Positions 43,901 to 58,900 of a stretch of DNA of 64,000 nt are shown here, piece by piece. The translations under genes and the position numbers were made by a program. The DNA comes from Coffea arabica (Eukaryota; Streptophyta; Magnoliopsida; Gentianales; Rubiaceae): positions 18,559,638-18,623,637 of the forward strand of contig NC_092314.1 in NCBI RefSeq assembly GCF_036785885.1, written 5' to 3'. Within the stretch, counting starts at the first letter, position 1; each line of letters starts with the position of its first letter. Under the pieces are notes generated by a model. It was not told the origin of the DNA. It worked only from the letters and a program-made list of their open reading frames with translations, and did no database searches.

Positions 43901-46900
43901 ATAATTTTGTCAGTATATACTTTGGGCATAGCTTCGAGAGAAGCTCTGAGTGAACAAGAATAGACCCTTAGGTTGGTGAGAAGAACCCATATAGCCTCAG
44001 GGCGAAAGGGTGATTAATTTGTGAATATCCTATGACCAGTTGTTCTTGTTCTCATGTCAGCCCCATTGCATCCTGTCGTAAAGCTGTTCAGTACGATGTA
44101 TCTGTTTAAATCCTGACTTGCTCATCTAATTGGACATTTTTATTGAGTAAAGATTCAGCATTGGCAACATGATTCACTAGTAATGTTCCATTTCTCTCGC
44201 TTATGCTGTTGCTTTACGATGCCTTTTTGTATTTCTTTTGGGGAGAAAAACATTTGAACCCCCAGTTCTTTATCTGTGGCATTCATTGCTAGGACTTGTC
44301 TGATTTGCATTTGCACCCTTGTCTTTCTCTGTTCTCTAATGTGGCATCTTGGTATTTCTGTGACCATATCTCCTTTTCCTAGCAGGTCATGGAGGATTTG
44401 GTCATGTTGTGCTGTGTAAAAATAAGATAGATGGCAGGCAATATGCTGTCAAGAAAATACGCTTGAAGGACAAGAGCCTGCCTATAAATGATCGCATATT
44501 GAGGTTACCATCTGCTCCTGTATATTTTTATTTTCCTGTCGCTCAAAATCATCAGATGGTATTAAACACTCTTATTCCTTTGTTAATGTTCTACCTTCTG
44601 TGACAAAGTTTCTATCCACTTCTGGACGTTGAAAGGATCACTTTTATGTCCTCACTTCTCTATTCTTAGTCTTTGCTACCTAAGTGTAACCCTGAAAATA
44701 CAGAAGTTGGCAAGTAATGAATTTTCAGGAAAAATATTGGTTCCTCTGCAAATTGAATTTTGTTTTGGGATGAACAAATATGTGCATTCTAATGTATATG
44801 ATTAAAGCCTTTATAGAAGCTTTTGAATAGCTTATAGTCATTGTCAATGTCATAGTTCAGGCTTGAGTAACAATCCAGTACATATTAGTTTGTTTGTTTT
44901 TATGGTCAGTGGTCCTTTTGGTGATTTTATGATATTCTTTTAGTTTCAAAAAAGCATTTTTTTATGAGTGTTAGAATAAATTTATGGTTTGTGGCTGGTT
45001 AGGTTACTTATAATTGGTTTCTTAGGCATTTGTTATGGTTTCTGATAAAGCGAAGTTTTTTAGTAGCAGAATCAGCTCTTGGGAGCCTTCAAGTCTATGT
45101 CTGTGTAGCCTATGGAACTTCTAGAGGCTGAATTATTTTCTTGATTTTAGTGCAACCAATTAATGTTTTGATCTTCTTTTGGCTATTGAAAGCAGCCTCA
45201 GGATTCCTTGAATCTCACCTGAATTGCGTATCGAGCAACCCTGAAACTGTTTATTTTCTGCTGCTGTCGAACAACAATTTTGCCAAACTTTTTTTTTTGC
45301 ATCCGAAGACCCCTGTTTCAGTCCTTGAAAATTGGCATAGATGTAAGGTGTAATCCGGCATGAATTCTAACAGAAAACTAGAGCTCCCGTTGTGTATTAG
45401 TACACCAAAAGAATGTAATGTATTGAAAGGAGTATCCTAATATTTCATGCCTTAGAATAAATATTTGAAGTGCTTTAAAAATGTTATAATGTGTGCTATG
45501 ATTCAAAGGAGCCAATGGCTTCCATAGGTTTCATGCACTACAGCCCTTGTTTTCATGTTATTGTTTGTTTTAGATTTGATTTTTGTTCTCCGCTTGCATA
45601 GAAGATTCTGGAGATTTTGCATCTAAAGCTTGTATCCCTATGGGATATAATACATTATAGTTGATTTTCAAAACATATAATGGAGTTGGTTCCTGTAAAT
45701 TTTGTATACTATTTGAAATTATACATCAAACAAAGGTGGACTACGATGCAAAGCAGGAATGTAGATAAGTGACCTTTGATTTTTTCCGTGCCTGCTTTAA
45801 CTTTCGACAATTTACTTGGAAAGAAAAAGTAAATGGGTGTTTAATGGGAGAATCTGTGAATTTCTGCTGTGTTGAAGCAACGTTTTATGCTGACCCAGAT
45901 TGTCTTCATCATCTTTAGATTGCTGACCAGAAAAAGGAGAAAAAAGAAATAAAGAACTTTGCTAGGGAGCAAAAGTAAGGATGATAAGTTTCTTTTTGAT
46001 ATCATATTGGTCTGCATAAGCTTAGAGTCATGATGCTGGTATTCTAACTTAAGGTTACATTTTGAAGCCATTTGGTTAGCATTTATTGCCTCAATCTTGT
46101 GCTTTTGATCAACTGTCTTGACACTTTTTCTACTTGGAGTTGTTGTATATTGTTTTTATTTTTTGGTAAAAAGTGCATGGCATCTCCCATTTGCTTTTTT
46201 ATATTCTTTGTGATCCAATCCTTTGTTAGATGTAGATTTAATAATCGTACTGTGGGCGTACCTTGTGGTTTTCTTACTAAATGAGTATGCTGCTTATGTT
46301 GTCTGGTGCAACCATTTGTTTTTCTCTTATTAAATATTCTTAAAACTTCAGGGAAGTTGCTACTCTGTCACGGTTGCAGCATCAACATGTTGTGCGTTAC
46401 TACCAGGTACTTTTGCAGTTTGAACTTTTTTTTATCTCCTTATCTATTCATGAGAGGTGTTCTATTCTGTGATTTGTAGGAGTTTATAGTATATGGTTTT
46501 GGAAACTTTTATTTAATTGAACAAGTTATCAAGTTCTAAAAGATCTTCATTGTATTTGATTGTTCTAGTGGTGATTAAAAATTAATTAAAATATTTCAGG
46601 CATGGTTTGAAACAGGAATTGCTGGTTCTTTTGATGCAACCCAGGGCTCAAAAGCCACCATGAGCTCCACTTTCAGCTACATGGATGGAAGCTCATCTGA
46701 TATTTTTGGGCTGGAAACTAAGCTTGATTCGACTTACTTGTACATTCAAATGGAATACTGCCCCAGGTTATGCTTCTCTTCCATTTTACCTGTAAATTTA
46801 GGAAAAGGAAATGAAGGGGATAGCACATCAGGACATGCTTAGGGGCAATCAATCAGTGCTATCACTGACAGGAGCAAAGTATTCTTTTCTTTTTTATTCC

Positions 46901-49900
46901 TTCTGGAATTGGGGGAGGAGGAGGGGGAGGGGGTGGAATCATGAATCTAAAATCTGGCTTCTGTCATACTAATCTCCCCTTCACTTATGAATAAAAAATT
47001 TGTTGCTCTCTCTTAATAGTAACTTCCTTTCTTTTTTTTATATTTATTTATTTTTTGGGTGAAAAATCTAGCAGGTCATTTTTTTTAAAATGTAATTTAG
47101 GAGTTTTCTTGCAAGTTTTAGTTGACATAGCTCCTTTGCTTGAGGTATTGTAAATTCTAAGTTCATTTCAGACAAAGTGGATCAGGAGAAGCCTGAAGGC
47201 ATATCGTCAACCTATGAGGAAAAAAGTCTCGAGTTTTATGGATCTTTATGAAGCAAAGAACCTTTATGTAGGTCGATCAGAAAAAGAAAGTAAACACATG
47301 AAATCATTATTTAATTGAACCTCATAAGCTTTCCATGTTCTTGTTCTATAATAGCCGATTTTCACTGTTATTGATTGCCTAATATGAGGCTTTCAAAGGA
47401 AAATGATTACAGTTACGTTGGTGGGGGCACTGGGTGCTTGTCACATTCTATCTAAGACTATTAGAATTTTATCATCAACAATATGATGCTTGCACAACAT
47501 ATCACCTTTACCTTACAGATGTTCTATCCCAAGAATGAATTGTAAAAGGAAATAAGTGGATCTGCTTACATTTGAAAAATACAACTGCTCACAGTCGAAG
47601 ATATCTTTTCATATATACTTTCATAAAGTCTTTTTTCTTTTTGCGCTTTTCTTGACTAGATTTAGTTATAGTACAGGGAGCTTTGAAGAAATTATGTAGA
47701 TAAAGGGTAACTGTCCAAATAGTTTCTCCTTTATTTTGAGGTGCTGTAACTTCTTAAGTTTTCTTTAACTATGATGCCATTATAGAATTCTTTAGTTTTA
47801 TGCTTCCGTCTCACGTATTTCTTTAGCTATTGATAGTTATTGATAATTATATTGTTTCTGTGTTATGCATCCTCAACAATGTCAAACAACCATCTTTGGT
47901 TGTAGATATATTTTGCAGTTGCATAATTAATGACATTTTTATTCTTTTCTTTTAAATGGTTTCACGTAACTAATTTAATGTCCATGTTTTACAGGACACT
48001 GCGCCAAATGTTCGAATCTTATAATCAATATAATCAATTTGATAAGGAGCTTGCCTGGCATCTGTTTCGCCAAATTGTTGAAGGCCTGGCACACATACAT
48101 GCCCAAGGAATAATTCATCGTGACTTGACTCCTAATAACATCTTTTTTGATGCTCGCAATGACATTAAAATTGGAGATTTTGGTCTTGGTGAGAAACTTC
48201 TCTAGTTTCTACTAGATTGAACTTATTTTTATGCACATGAGTTACTTGTCTTTGCTTTAGCATCAAGTACCCCAAAATGAAATGTCCACTTTTTGCAGTG
48301 TTGGATTCATTTTTTTCTTCTTAAAGGCTTCCTGGATTCTTTTTGCTGAATGGGAGAATCTAAAATTATGTTGATCGTAGTTCATTGCATGCAAGTGGAA
48401 TATGCACCAAAAATGCTAGGGGATTGAATGTTCATAGTACTCTTAATACTTGCACAGAAAAAATGTAAATAGTACTTTTTGGCTTATGATTGGTAATTTC
48501 ATCAAGTCACACAATTGGTTGTTTCAATGGATGAGATTACTAAATATACCTTTGTATCTTGATTCGCATTGATGTTCCATCAAGATTACAAGTTATGAAA
48601 TATTTATGACTAGGCTTGTATCTTGTCTAGATTATCTGTTCCCTCTTGCTAGTGAGAGGTTTGTGCATGCCGCAGATAATTGCTGTGAACTAGACATTTA
48701 CTCTTTTTTCTTTTTTCGGGTTAGATCTATCCTTTGAACTGTCATCTTTTCTATTTTTATTTTTTTGGCATTTTCTTAGGGATACTCCAGTCCTTAGGAA
48801 ATGATGGGATTGTGAATGTCATAGTCTGGGATATGCGAATATTTAGGATATACTTTGATTATTGGTGGGGCGTTTGTAGGATTACTATACTCTGGGATAC
48901 GCGAATATCTAGGATATACTTTGAATATTGGTGGGGCATTTGGTGGATTGGTGGGGCATTTGTAGGATTACTATACTTTGGGATACGAGAATGTCTAGGA
49001 TATACTTTTTTTATTGGTGGGGCATTTGTAGGATTACCATACTCTGTATGGATGTTTCCTGCTTGATTTATGTGGCTAAAATTATCAGTACAGAAATTTA
49101 TTTGCTATCAAGAGGGAGACAATAAAAGGCACATATCGCTGTATTCTTTTCCATTTCAGCCAAGTTCTTGAAGTTGGAGCAAGTGGAGCAGGATGTTGAT
49201 GCCACAGAAACAGTTGGAGTTTCAGTTGATGGTACTGGCCAAGTTGGCACATATTTCTACACTGCACCTGAAATAGAGCAAGGGTGGCCAAAGATAAATG
49301 AGAAGGTATTTTTGGTTTTTTGAACAAGTTTAATTTTGTAGCAGTAACTACTACTCCTGTAGATTCCTCGCTCAATTACCTTGTTTCTGCAGGCTGACAT
49401 GTATAGTCTAGGAGTTGTATTTTTCGAGCTCTGGCACCCTTTTGACACAGCAATGGAAAGGCACATTGTCCTTTCTGATTTGAAACAGAAGGGAGAGCTT
49501 CCTTCTGCTTGGCTAGCTGATTTCCCAGAACAGGCGTCTTTGTTAAGACTTCTGATGTCACCAAGTCCATCTGAACGTCCGTCAGCTACAGAACTTCTTC
49601 AACACGCTTTTCCTCCCCGAATGGAATATGAGCTTTTGGATAGTGAGTCCTTGACAATGTTTGATACTTCCATGTAGCATGTGGAATCAATTACAAGAAC
49701 TAATATGTGCATAAATGTTGATGCCCATACATTAGTTGTCCCCGTTGAAGTAAAAGAATGTTTAGTAGTTTTTTAAGATTTAGACATGTAATAGTTCAGA
49801 TTAAGGTGGGAAGCTTAGAAAGTCTCAATCTGAGTTACTCATATTATTATGTCACAAACTTACTCATATTATTATGTCACAAACTGAGTCATTCTGAAGC

Positions 49901-52900
49901 AATTTTTTTCTGTGTTTGGAAAGTCAAATTAGAAGCTACTCATATTCTGCATCACATTTAAGTCAAACTTTAGGCTTTTGTGCTTCTTTGCTGCTGCCTT
50001 TCTTTTGCTTCGACTATGGGGAGTATGAGTTGAATTGATGGCTTTTACTCTCAACATGGTTGTCTAGCAGTCTCTCTTGGTCCATGTCATCTTAGTTTTA
50101 TGGATTGTGACTGATTAATTGCTGATTGAGTGTTTACTTCAGATTTTAGGTCAAAAGATTTCAAGCCCTTGTCCTGCCCTGTTACTTTAGGATGATGTGC
50201 TTGATGAAAGCCTATGGCCCATATAGTGGTGAAGTAGTGTTCTGACTTCTCTCATTTATGATGTATTTACTCATTTCGGCATATAGATTACCTGGTCTGC
50301 ATTTTCCTTTTTGGAAAACCTTTTGGTTTAGTTATTGTACATTTTTTTAACCTGGTTTTGTTTGATGGTTCTCTCTCTCTCTCCCCCTCCCCCCCCTCCT
50401 CTCCATACGTATGTTAGTTTTAAAAAGTAAATAGTTCAACTTTGGCCTGATTATTTATTTTTGTATTGTTTTAAACGTATGAGGAAGCTAAAAATCATTT
50501 CCTAAAGCTTTGCTTCCTTAATCTATTGTATATCATGATTAAATTAAGGATATTCATCTCTTCAAATGCAGATATTCTCCGAACAATTCATACCTCTGAA
50601 GACACTGGTGTGTATGACAAAATTGTAAATGCTATTTTTGATGAGGAGCTTTTGAGCACAAAGGAACATGAGAGTGTTGAGAGATTGAAATTGCTTGGAG
50701 GTGATATCTCATCTGTCCTATTTTCGGATGTTGATACCAGTAACCGTGATCATGTATTGGAGGTGGCTGCTGGAGTGTTTAGACAACATTGTGCAAAGCA
50801 TCTAGAGGTTATACCAATGCACATGTTGGCTGATTCTCGACAGCTAAATAGGTTTCCCCTTGTCCAGTCTTTGTATCTTATTTTGTTATTGTTCCCAAAA
50901 TTATCTCATTTTGCATGTTCTGCTGCTTTTTTGTTTTTTTTTTTTTGTTGATAATTTAGTTATTCTTGACTTGGAAAGGAATACTGTGAAACTTTTGACC
51001 AATGGAGGAGACATGGTTGAGCTTTGTCATGAGCTTCGCTTACCTTTTGCCAACTGGATAATTGCCAATCAGGTATATGATTTGCTTTCCAACTTCTTTT
51101 GCCAATGGCTTATGTGCTGCTTTTTTTCTACATGTTGAACTCTTTCTTTTACTAATCAGTTTTTTGGTCAGCATGTTGCATTGCCTGTTTGTTTACTATA
51201 TATGCATATTGATTAATGGTTTCCTGAAGATAAGAATAATGTTGTGATATCTCAACACGTAGAGGTCTTTGGGCAATTCTTTTATGTGGTGCCGGTGAGA
51301 TGAAAGTTGTCAGCTGAACGTACATCTTCCAAGGGGAATGGGGGTCTATTTGGGATTCTCTGTTGGGCTCTTGGGTTTTCATATTTATTGACCGTGGTTT
51401 TCGATAATTCTTTTTATATGAGGGCTATTATTCTTTTCTTTCTCCTGTTTTTAGTAAGTAGCATTCATAATAGTTCTAAGAAATTGAGTTGAAGTATTTT
51501 AGATGTGAGTTGACGAATCTTCTGACTATTGTTCTGAATTTTGTTGTGCTAAGTAACTGCAATCCACATATTATGTTTCCATCTTGCCAGATTGTTATGT
51601 TTGATGGACTATGAGCCAGTTCAGTAATGGAATTTGCTATCTGTCAAAATTACTGAAATAATTTTTGAAAATGACTGCTTGAAGTTTTAGCTTTTCTGAT
51701 TTTAGAAAATTCATTTTTTAAAAATTTTAATAGTTCTTATTGCTCATTGTCTGGTGGGACTTTTAAACTGGCCTCTACTGCTATTCTGTTTCACTACCTT
51801 TGGGTGCCCAAATAAGTACTAACACTACAATTTCTTTGCTATGGCATTTGGTTGTCAATTAGTGCAAATAATATGAATTATTGTCTGCTGCAGAAATCCT
51901 TCTTCAAACGGTATGAAATATCGTATGTATATCGAAGAGCAATTGGTCATTCACCACCAAATCGGTATCTTCAGGTTTTCCTTGCATAACTTTTGTTAAC
52001 ATTCTACTGATAACCAGTCAACCAAGTATATGATAACCTATCTTATGCTAGCACGGGGATGCTGGTTTATTTGAATGGCTTTTGTTATTTATAGGCGGAC
52101 TTTGACATTGTTGGAGGTGCGATAGCATTGACGGAGGCAGAGATCATTAAGGTAAGCTCTTCATGGTTGCATCAGTGCCTGGACAGTAGTCTTTTGAGTA
52201 GAGCGAAACCATTCTCCTATAGACCACCGTATTAGGTTAGTTTCTTTAATGACTTTTAGAATCTTCAGTTTGGGAGTAATAGAAATTTAGCATGCTTTGG
52301 AACTTCAATAGTCAATGCCATAGGATTATCTTATGAGCTGTCAATTATTCATGCATTGGATAACTTAATGTGATTTTTTAAAAATACAGGTAAGATTGTG
52401 ACCTTTGTCTCTTTCAGTCCACCTTAACCCTAGTCCACCACCAGAGCACAATTTTTATTTTCTTTTAATACAACTTTAGAATCTTAGAAACTTAGTTTGC
52501 TGCATACTTCAATACATGCAATGCAGTAGAAATATCCTGTAGGGTTCCAATTTATGGTATCAAATTGTTTTGGATTGCATGGGATAACTTAATTCAACTC
52601 CTTAAAATAGATTTTAAGATTTTTTCCTTTGACCTCACAAACTTTACTGGTTTTTACTGCTACTTTCTTCCATCTGCACATACTCTTCTCTTCTCACACA
52701 CTTGCATTATCTCTCTCTCTCTCTCTCTCCTTCTCTCTCAGACACCTACCAGCACTTTGCCTCCCTTTTCCATGTACAAACACATACTTTCTCCCATACA
52801 TGCTATTTCTCGCACTCATTTTCACCTACTTTTGTCATAGCACGATCTATTAGAGACGTTTCACTTCAGTATATTCAGCCTTCAGATTCTATACTTAGTT

Positions 52901-55900
52901 TCATCAAGCAGGACTCTCTGCCTCTTTTGTTCTTTTTTGTCATGTTATTTATATGGCATACGTGTTGCTTCAATTTTCTAGAAGTGTATGGAAGGGATTA
53001 AATTGTGCTCTGGAGTTGAATCTTATTAGGGAATTGCTGTGATCTCCTCTCCTCTTTTTGCCTCTTAATTCTTATGTCTTCCTATCTTGTGTCCTCAATT
53101 GTCCTAAGATTATAACTAAGAATCTGAATTTTTATCTAACTCACACTTTCTTCTTGGTGCTGCATTAATATGTTGAGACATTGAAAGTATCATCCTTCTC
53201 TGTTTTTATCTTTGGAAGTGTTTTTCTTTAAAAGTTGTACCTTTTCTTTTCTTCATAGGTAATCTTTCGATTTTTTCCTGGGTCATCTTTTAAATGAAGC
53301 CACATCAACTATAATCAATCAGGAAGGAAAGTTTATGTCTATTGAGCCTTAAAAAGAAAACTGGAAGGACAATGAGAACTTCGATCAGAAAGTAAAATGG
53401 AGCCTGCTTACAAAAACTATAATTTAAAGAATTATCCTCATATAAACATGTTGCTCTAAGAGGAGTCTTTATAAGGCATTTAGCATGATCATATTCTCTT
53501 TCATTAGTGTTTTTGTTGAAGTCTGTCTTATAATTGCCACAATCCCATTTTTAAGATTCCATCATTTTTCCAATCTTTAGGCCTCGATGGACATTATTGG
53601 TCAGTTTTTTCATTCAGAATTATGTGATATTCATTTGAACCATGGAGATCTATTAGAAGCAATTTGGTCTTGGGCCGGAATCGAGCCGGAGCATAGACAG
53701 AAAGTGGCTGAGGTATTGGTCTTAAGTAGCCTTTATTAGACTTTCATCATTTGGCTTCTGCATAATGTTGGATATGCAATATTCTTATTATGCCTACTTT
53801 TTTCAATGTGAAGCTTCTGTCTCTATTAGGATCTTTGCGCCCTCAATCTTCTGAAAGAAAATCTAAATGGGTGGTGATAAGACGACAGCTTCAACAGGTA
53901 TTGGAAACGTTCTGGACCTCATTTTCCCCAAGTTATTTCACAATTCAAATAGAATATCGTTTTCTGCGGTTTTTTTTTTTTGGCTCAAGGAAACTAAATT
54001 TATGTGTTACTGAAAGAAAAAATCTTTAGTTAATGAAAACTAACTCGAGAAAAAATGATATTTTTTTTAACAGTAACAGATGTATCAGTAAGTGAAGTTT
54101 CAAATGAAGGGTTTCACCTATCTAACTGACATGTAAATAAACTGAGGATTAAGTAATTGTGTATATGTGTATACTCAGATTATGGTAGGTTTAGGCATGT
54201 TTTGGGTCTTGATGAGGATCTAGGCCTTGATTGTAGACATACCCCAAGTTCTCCTTGAGGGTCATTCTTAAATTTAGACCAGACCAGCAAAATTCTCATG
54301 GATCTGGATATCAAACTACAGGCTATCATGCCTGTCTGTGGTTTTAGCTTTATAAGGGTGCAAACATGCTGCTTATTTCTATCTTGAAGAAATTGTTTTG
54401 CTGTAATATGTACAAGGCAGGATACAGACAAGAATCATTCTCCACTACTTAGCTTGAACTAGTTTCTCACTAGCCTTCTTTCCAGGAACTTAATCTTGCT
54501 GAAGCTGTTGTAAATAGATTGCAGACTGTTGGACTTAGATTCTGCGGACTTGTAGATCAGGCTCTTCCCAGGTTAAGAGGTGCCCTTCCTGCTGGTATGT
54601 TGTTTGTGATTCCTATGCTGTAATAACTTTGGATTATATAAGTCCTATCATTTATTCCAGTTGTTTACCTGTTGCAGGTAAGTCCACAAGGAAGGCCCTC
54701 GATGAGTTGTCAGAGCTTTATAACTATTTAAGGGTTTGGAGGCTTGATAGACATATCTTTGTGGATGCACTTATGCCTCCAACTGAGAATTATCACAGAA
54801 ATATTTTTTTTCAGGTACTCAAATCATGCATGTCTCAGATACGGTTTATTAGGCCTTGTTTGGTTGACCAAGGAATATGGCTTAGGAGAGTAATCGGAAT
54901 ACTTGACTAGACATTTCACTGTTGGGTAAATAGGTGAGTTTAAGAAAAGTAATTATTCTTAAAACATAGAACTTTATGTCAAAATCTAGGATTGTGGATT
55001 TTTTTCCTTTTGTGGTAATGGTGGGATTTGACTAGAATACTGGTACATCCTGTTGGACTCAAATGGAGGTTCTGGGAGGTTCTGGCCAAGTTGTACTCCT
55101 TTTGTGGGAAGTCTCAAACTGCTTTATCAGTTGCATAGCCAATTTAAACATAACCTCTTTCTGTATTCTGAAGTTACGTCAGTCAGCATTAATTTCCCAG
55201 CAGCTGTGTCAAACTAACGACAACAAATTCACATTTACCATCAACAAATTTGGTTAGTCAACATTTGTCCTTGGTGTGCCAACATGAAAACCTTCATCAT
55301 CTTGTGTTTAATCATTTGGAAAGAATGAACCTGCATGCTGAAAACATGACAACTGATTATCACATTCTTTCCTGGATTTCAATTTTGTAATTAGAAAATC
55401 ATGGTTCTTTTGAGTTATAAGAGAAATATGAAAAAAATTGAAGAAATAGAAGAAAGAAAGTTGTATCATATTTTTTATTTCTCAAAGGCTATTGTGGAAG
55501 TTTAAATTTGTGTAGGACAAAAGTAAGTGGATACAAATTTTATTCTTAGAATGTTACATGTTGAATGGTGTTGTTATAACTCATATGCTGTTGTTGAAAT
55601 ATCTATTATGTTAATAATCCAATGGATACCTAATTGATTTTATTAGAAACTCTATTTGCTAAATTGCTACATGTTGCATCTTGACAATGACCCAAAAAAC
55701 ACAAATGCAATGGATTGAAATAAAGAATACATCTGTTATGTAATCGAATTACAATTGTCAATAGATCAATAAACTCTTCTTTTTTAATGGCAAAAGAGAG
55801 TTCATGCAAGAGTAAATTCATTATTACTCATGAACAGGGAGTTCACAATGCGCTTTCATTGAAAAATTATATCATCTTTGGAAATAAATTTAGTTTTTCA

Positions 55901-58900
55901 TACATAGCTGACAGTGGAGCAATTTTGATGATGCTTGCACTTGGGAAGAATCACCAAACAACTGGACAAAATCAAAATTTTCTTTCCTGAGGAGAATGTT
56001 AGGACCTTCATATACACTTTTGTAGTGATGTAGGACGCCCCGTCCGATATAATTCCCAAGTTCTTGGATTCATGCTACCTATTTTACATCCATCTTGCCC
56101 CTTTGTCATCAGTGATTCAACCTAGAATCCTGAAGTTAGTTCAACGCATTACTTTTAATTAATGATGAAACACTGAATCAGGCATAATCTGAATGTTTAC
56201 AATTGTCAGTGACTTTTGATTTTTTTTTGAAGGAAAACAGCATTATGTGATTGGCAAGACTAGCATTTTTTTTTTGGGGAAATTTATAGTGGAATAGAAT
56301 CAACTGGGAAATGGTCAAAAACCATTTTGATTTGAGAAAAAATGGAGCTAGATCCAAATTTTAATACGTGGTATTGATTTATTGAATCTGCTATTATGCT
56401 TATTCAAGATGTCAGCAAGACCAAAGCATATCCTTACACTATGCACCTTCAATTCCAAAGACCATTTTGGTTTGAGAAAAAATGGAGCTAGATCCAATTT
56501 TTAATACGTGGTATTGATTTATTGAATCTGCTATAATACTTATTCAAGATGTCAGCAAGACAAAAGCATATCCTTACAGTATGCACCTTGGTAGGATTCA
56601 AGATGCTAACCGCCACCGCACCTAGCCACTGACCTGTGCTTTGACTTCGATCTTGTCCCAGATATAGTTATGTTTTGGTCTGGTCTGAGTGGCTACCCTG
56701 GGTGGAGAAATAAGAGCTCTGTAGATTATGATATGCATATCATATGCGCATTCTTCATGTTTAGTCTGACATGTCAAGCCTGTGCAAACAACTGCTTACA
56801 TGCTTCAAAATGACATACATTTCAAGTGCAGTATTTTTTTTTTTAACAAGGAGTATTTTATGTTAAGAAAACCTTGAATGCTTTTTATTCAGGTTTTAGT
56901 TTCCATCCTCTGTTTTTGCCTAACCTCTATGAACATATCAACATTTTGAATTTACTGAGGATGTGAAGCATTTTCTATGGAAGGTCCAAAAGACTAGCAA
57001 TCATTTTCATGTTGCAGATATATATGAGGAAGAGTCTTGGATCTTTAGTGGAAGGAACCTTGCTTGCTGTCGGTGGTCGTTATGATTACTTGCTTCATCA
57101 TACAGGCGATTTTGAATATGTATGTGACTTATTTTGCTTTGTTGTTCCTTATTTCATCTTTGTAATTGTTAAGTGATCAGGTGGAGTCCACTTGCAATAA
57201 AGTTTTACTTTGCTTATGCTTTCAGATAGATTTCACTATGGACTTATAACAATTTTTTTTTTGAGTTATGGACTTCTAATTTGCTTGAGCAAAATTATAT
57301 GCGGTGATGTTTTAGGTGGTGCTTGACATAGTTTTCTGATGCATATTGTGATATCTTCATATATCTTGTACGCCTCCCCTCTCTGGTAAGCAAAATTGGA
57401 GTTATAGGCTGCAAAATTCTGAGCAGTGAATGTTACAAGAAAGCTCATTGTGTGGTCCTTGATTCATCAAAGCGCTGTTAGCATCCTTTGGCCAGTATTT
57501 TAAAACTCGAATTAGACAGGCCACTTGGACCAAATTTAACCTGGAACCTGTTGACCGTTCGGTCTAAGTATGCACCAAAAAATGTTTGGCAAGAAACCAG
57601 TAATCGGGGAAGCGTGGAAATTGGATATAACTGAGTTTTCTGGTTTTCTTTTCTCTTCTAAATTTGATGTCTCTTTTTGTGAGATTCTGTGGCTGATGCC
57701 TGTTGCCTTTTGAAACTTGGAATGCCTGAAATCAAAAGGAGAAGAGAAAGGAAAAGCAGTATTGGTTGGGAAGATAATAGGAAGACACTAAAGAAAACAG
57801 ACAATGTTTTGTGTGTGTCTTGCATGAGGAAAGAAAACAGTGATCGGAGAAAAGGAGAGAAATTGAAGAACTAGCAACTGGAGTGGAGAAGAAATAGACG
57901 ATAGGAAAAAAGGAAATTTTGTCCAGAGAAGAGGAGAAGAAATAGAAGAAGCGACTGATTTTGGTTGTTTGATAGCTGTGACACTCCAAACTTTTCTGAT
58001 ATTGTATAATGATCCTTAGAATTTTTCAAAACTGTAAATCCAACCATGATTGTTTTCTAATTTAATGGCAGGCCTAATTTCTGCAGTCTAAAAGCACACA
58101 TCATCTATGTATAGAGACCTCTTTTGAATGGTTTTTGGGTACTGGTCTCTTACCCTTGCTTCTTTACCTTGTTGGGTTTGCCTGTGGTCCAAGTATTAAA
58201 TACTGCCTTTGGTGGTCATTTTGCAAATAGTTGCCTATCTTCTCTGCATCTTCTTACATCATTTCAAAAAAGCATGAACCATCTCTCTAACTATATGTTC
58301 TGCCTGAACAATTTTTCCATGCCTACAAGAGTTGTTGAAGTTCTACTTTTCTTAAGTTATGAAAATACAAATATCACAATTCCCTCCTGCCAGTTTCTAA
58401 AGGGAAGTGAAAGGGAATGGAAAAGATCTCCAGATTTTATTATTGCTAAATAATTGGTGGAAGAACCTAAGTATGAGACCATATATGTATTTGTTCCGAT
58501 TGGGAATGATGTTAAGATTTTTCTGCCTTCGAAATCAGATTGAGGGTCTCAGATGAATATGTTGTATCCTACCTTTGGAAAATGAGGGACTGGATATTAT
58601 GTATATTACACGCCAGTCTCTTGCCATCTCTCTGTTTGTCCTTCATTCATTAGCCAATGCTGACTAGTCATCATTCGCTGGCAATTCCTTTTTTGACTAT
58701 GGGATCCAGAAATGGATATTTATAGGATGTTTTCAGACAGGTTTTTCTAGTCTCAGTTGGAGGTTTGAGTAATTAAGGTTTACACTTGGGAGAGCAGCTG
58801 GAGGTTGTTACTCATTTGGGAGTCATACCGGTAAACCTGTTGGTGTTTCCCTAGCTATGCAACTCACCATTTTCTAGTGAATGAATGTCTCAAATGTTTG

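Noticed and set aside
49381..49677. 98-codon kinase ORF as a separate gene
   Set aside because: It is GCN2 exon 16 read past its donor (GTGAGT at 49643); phase and motifs fit the larger gene.
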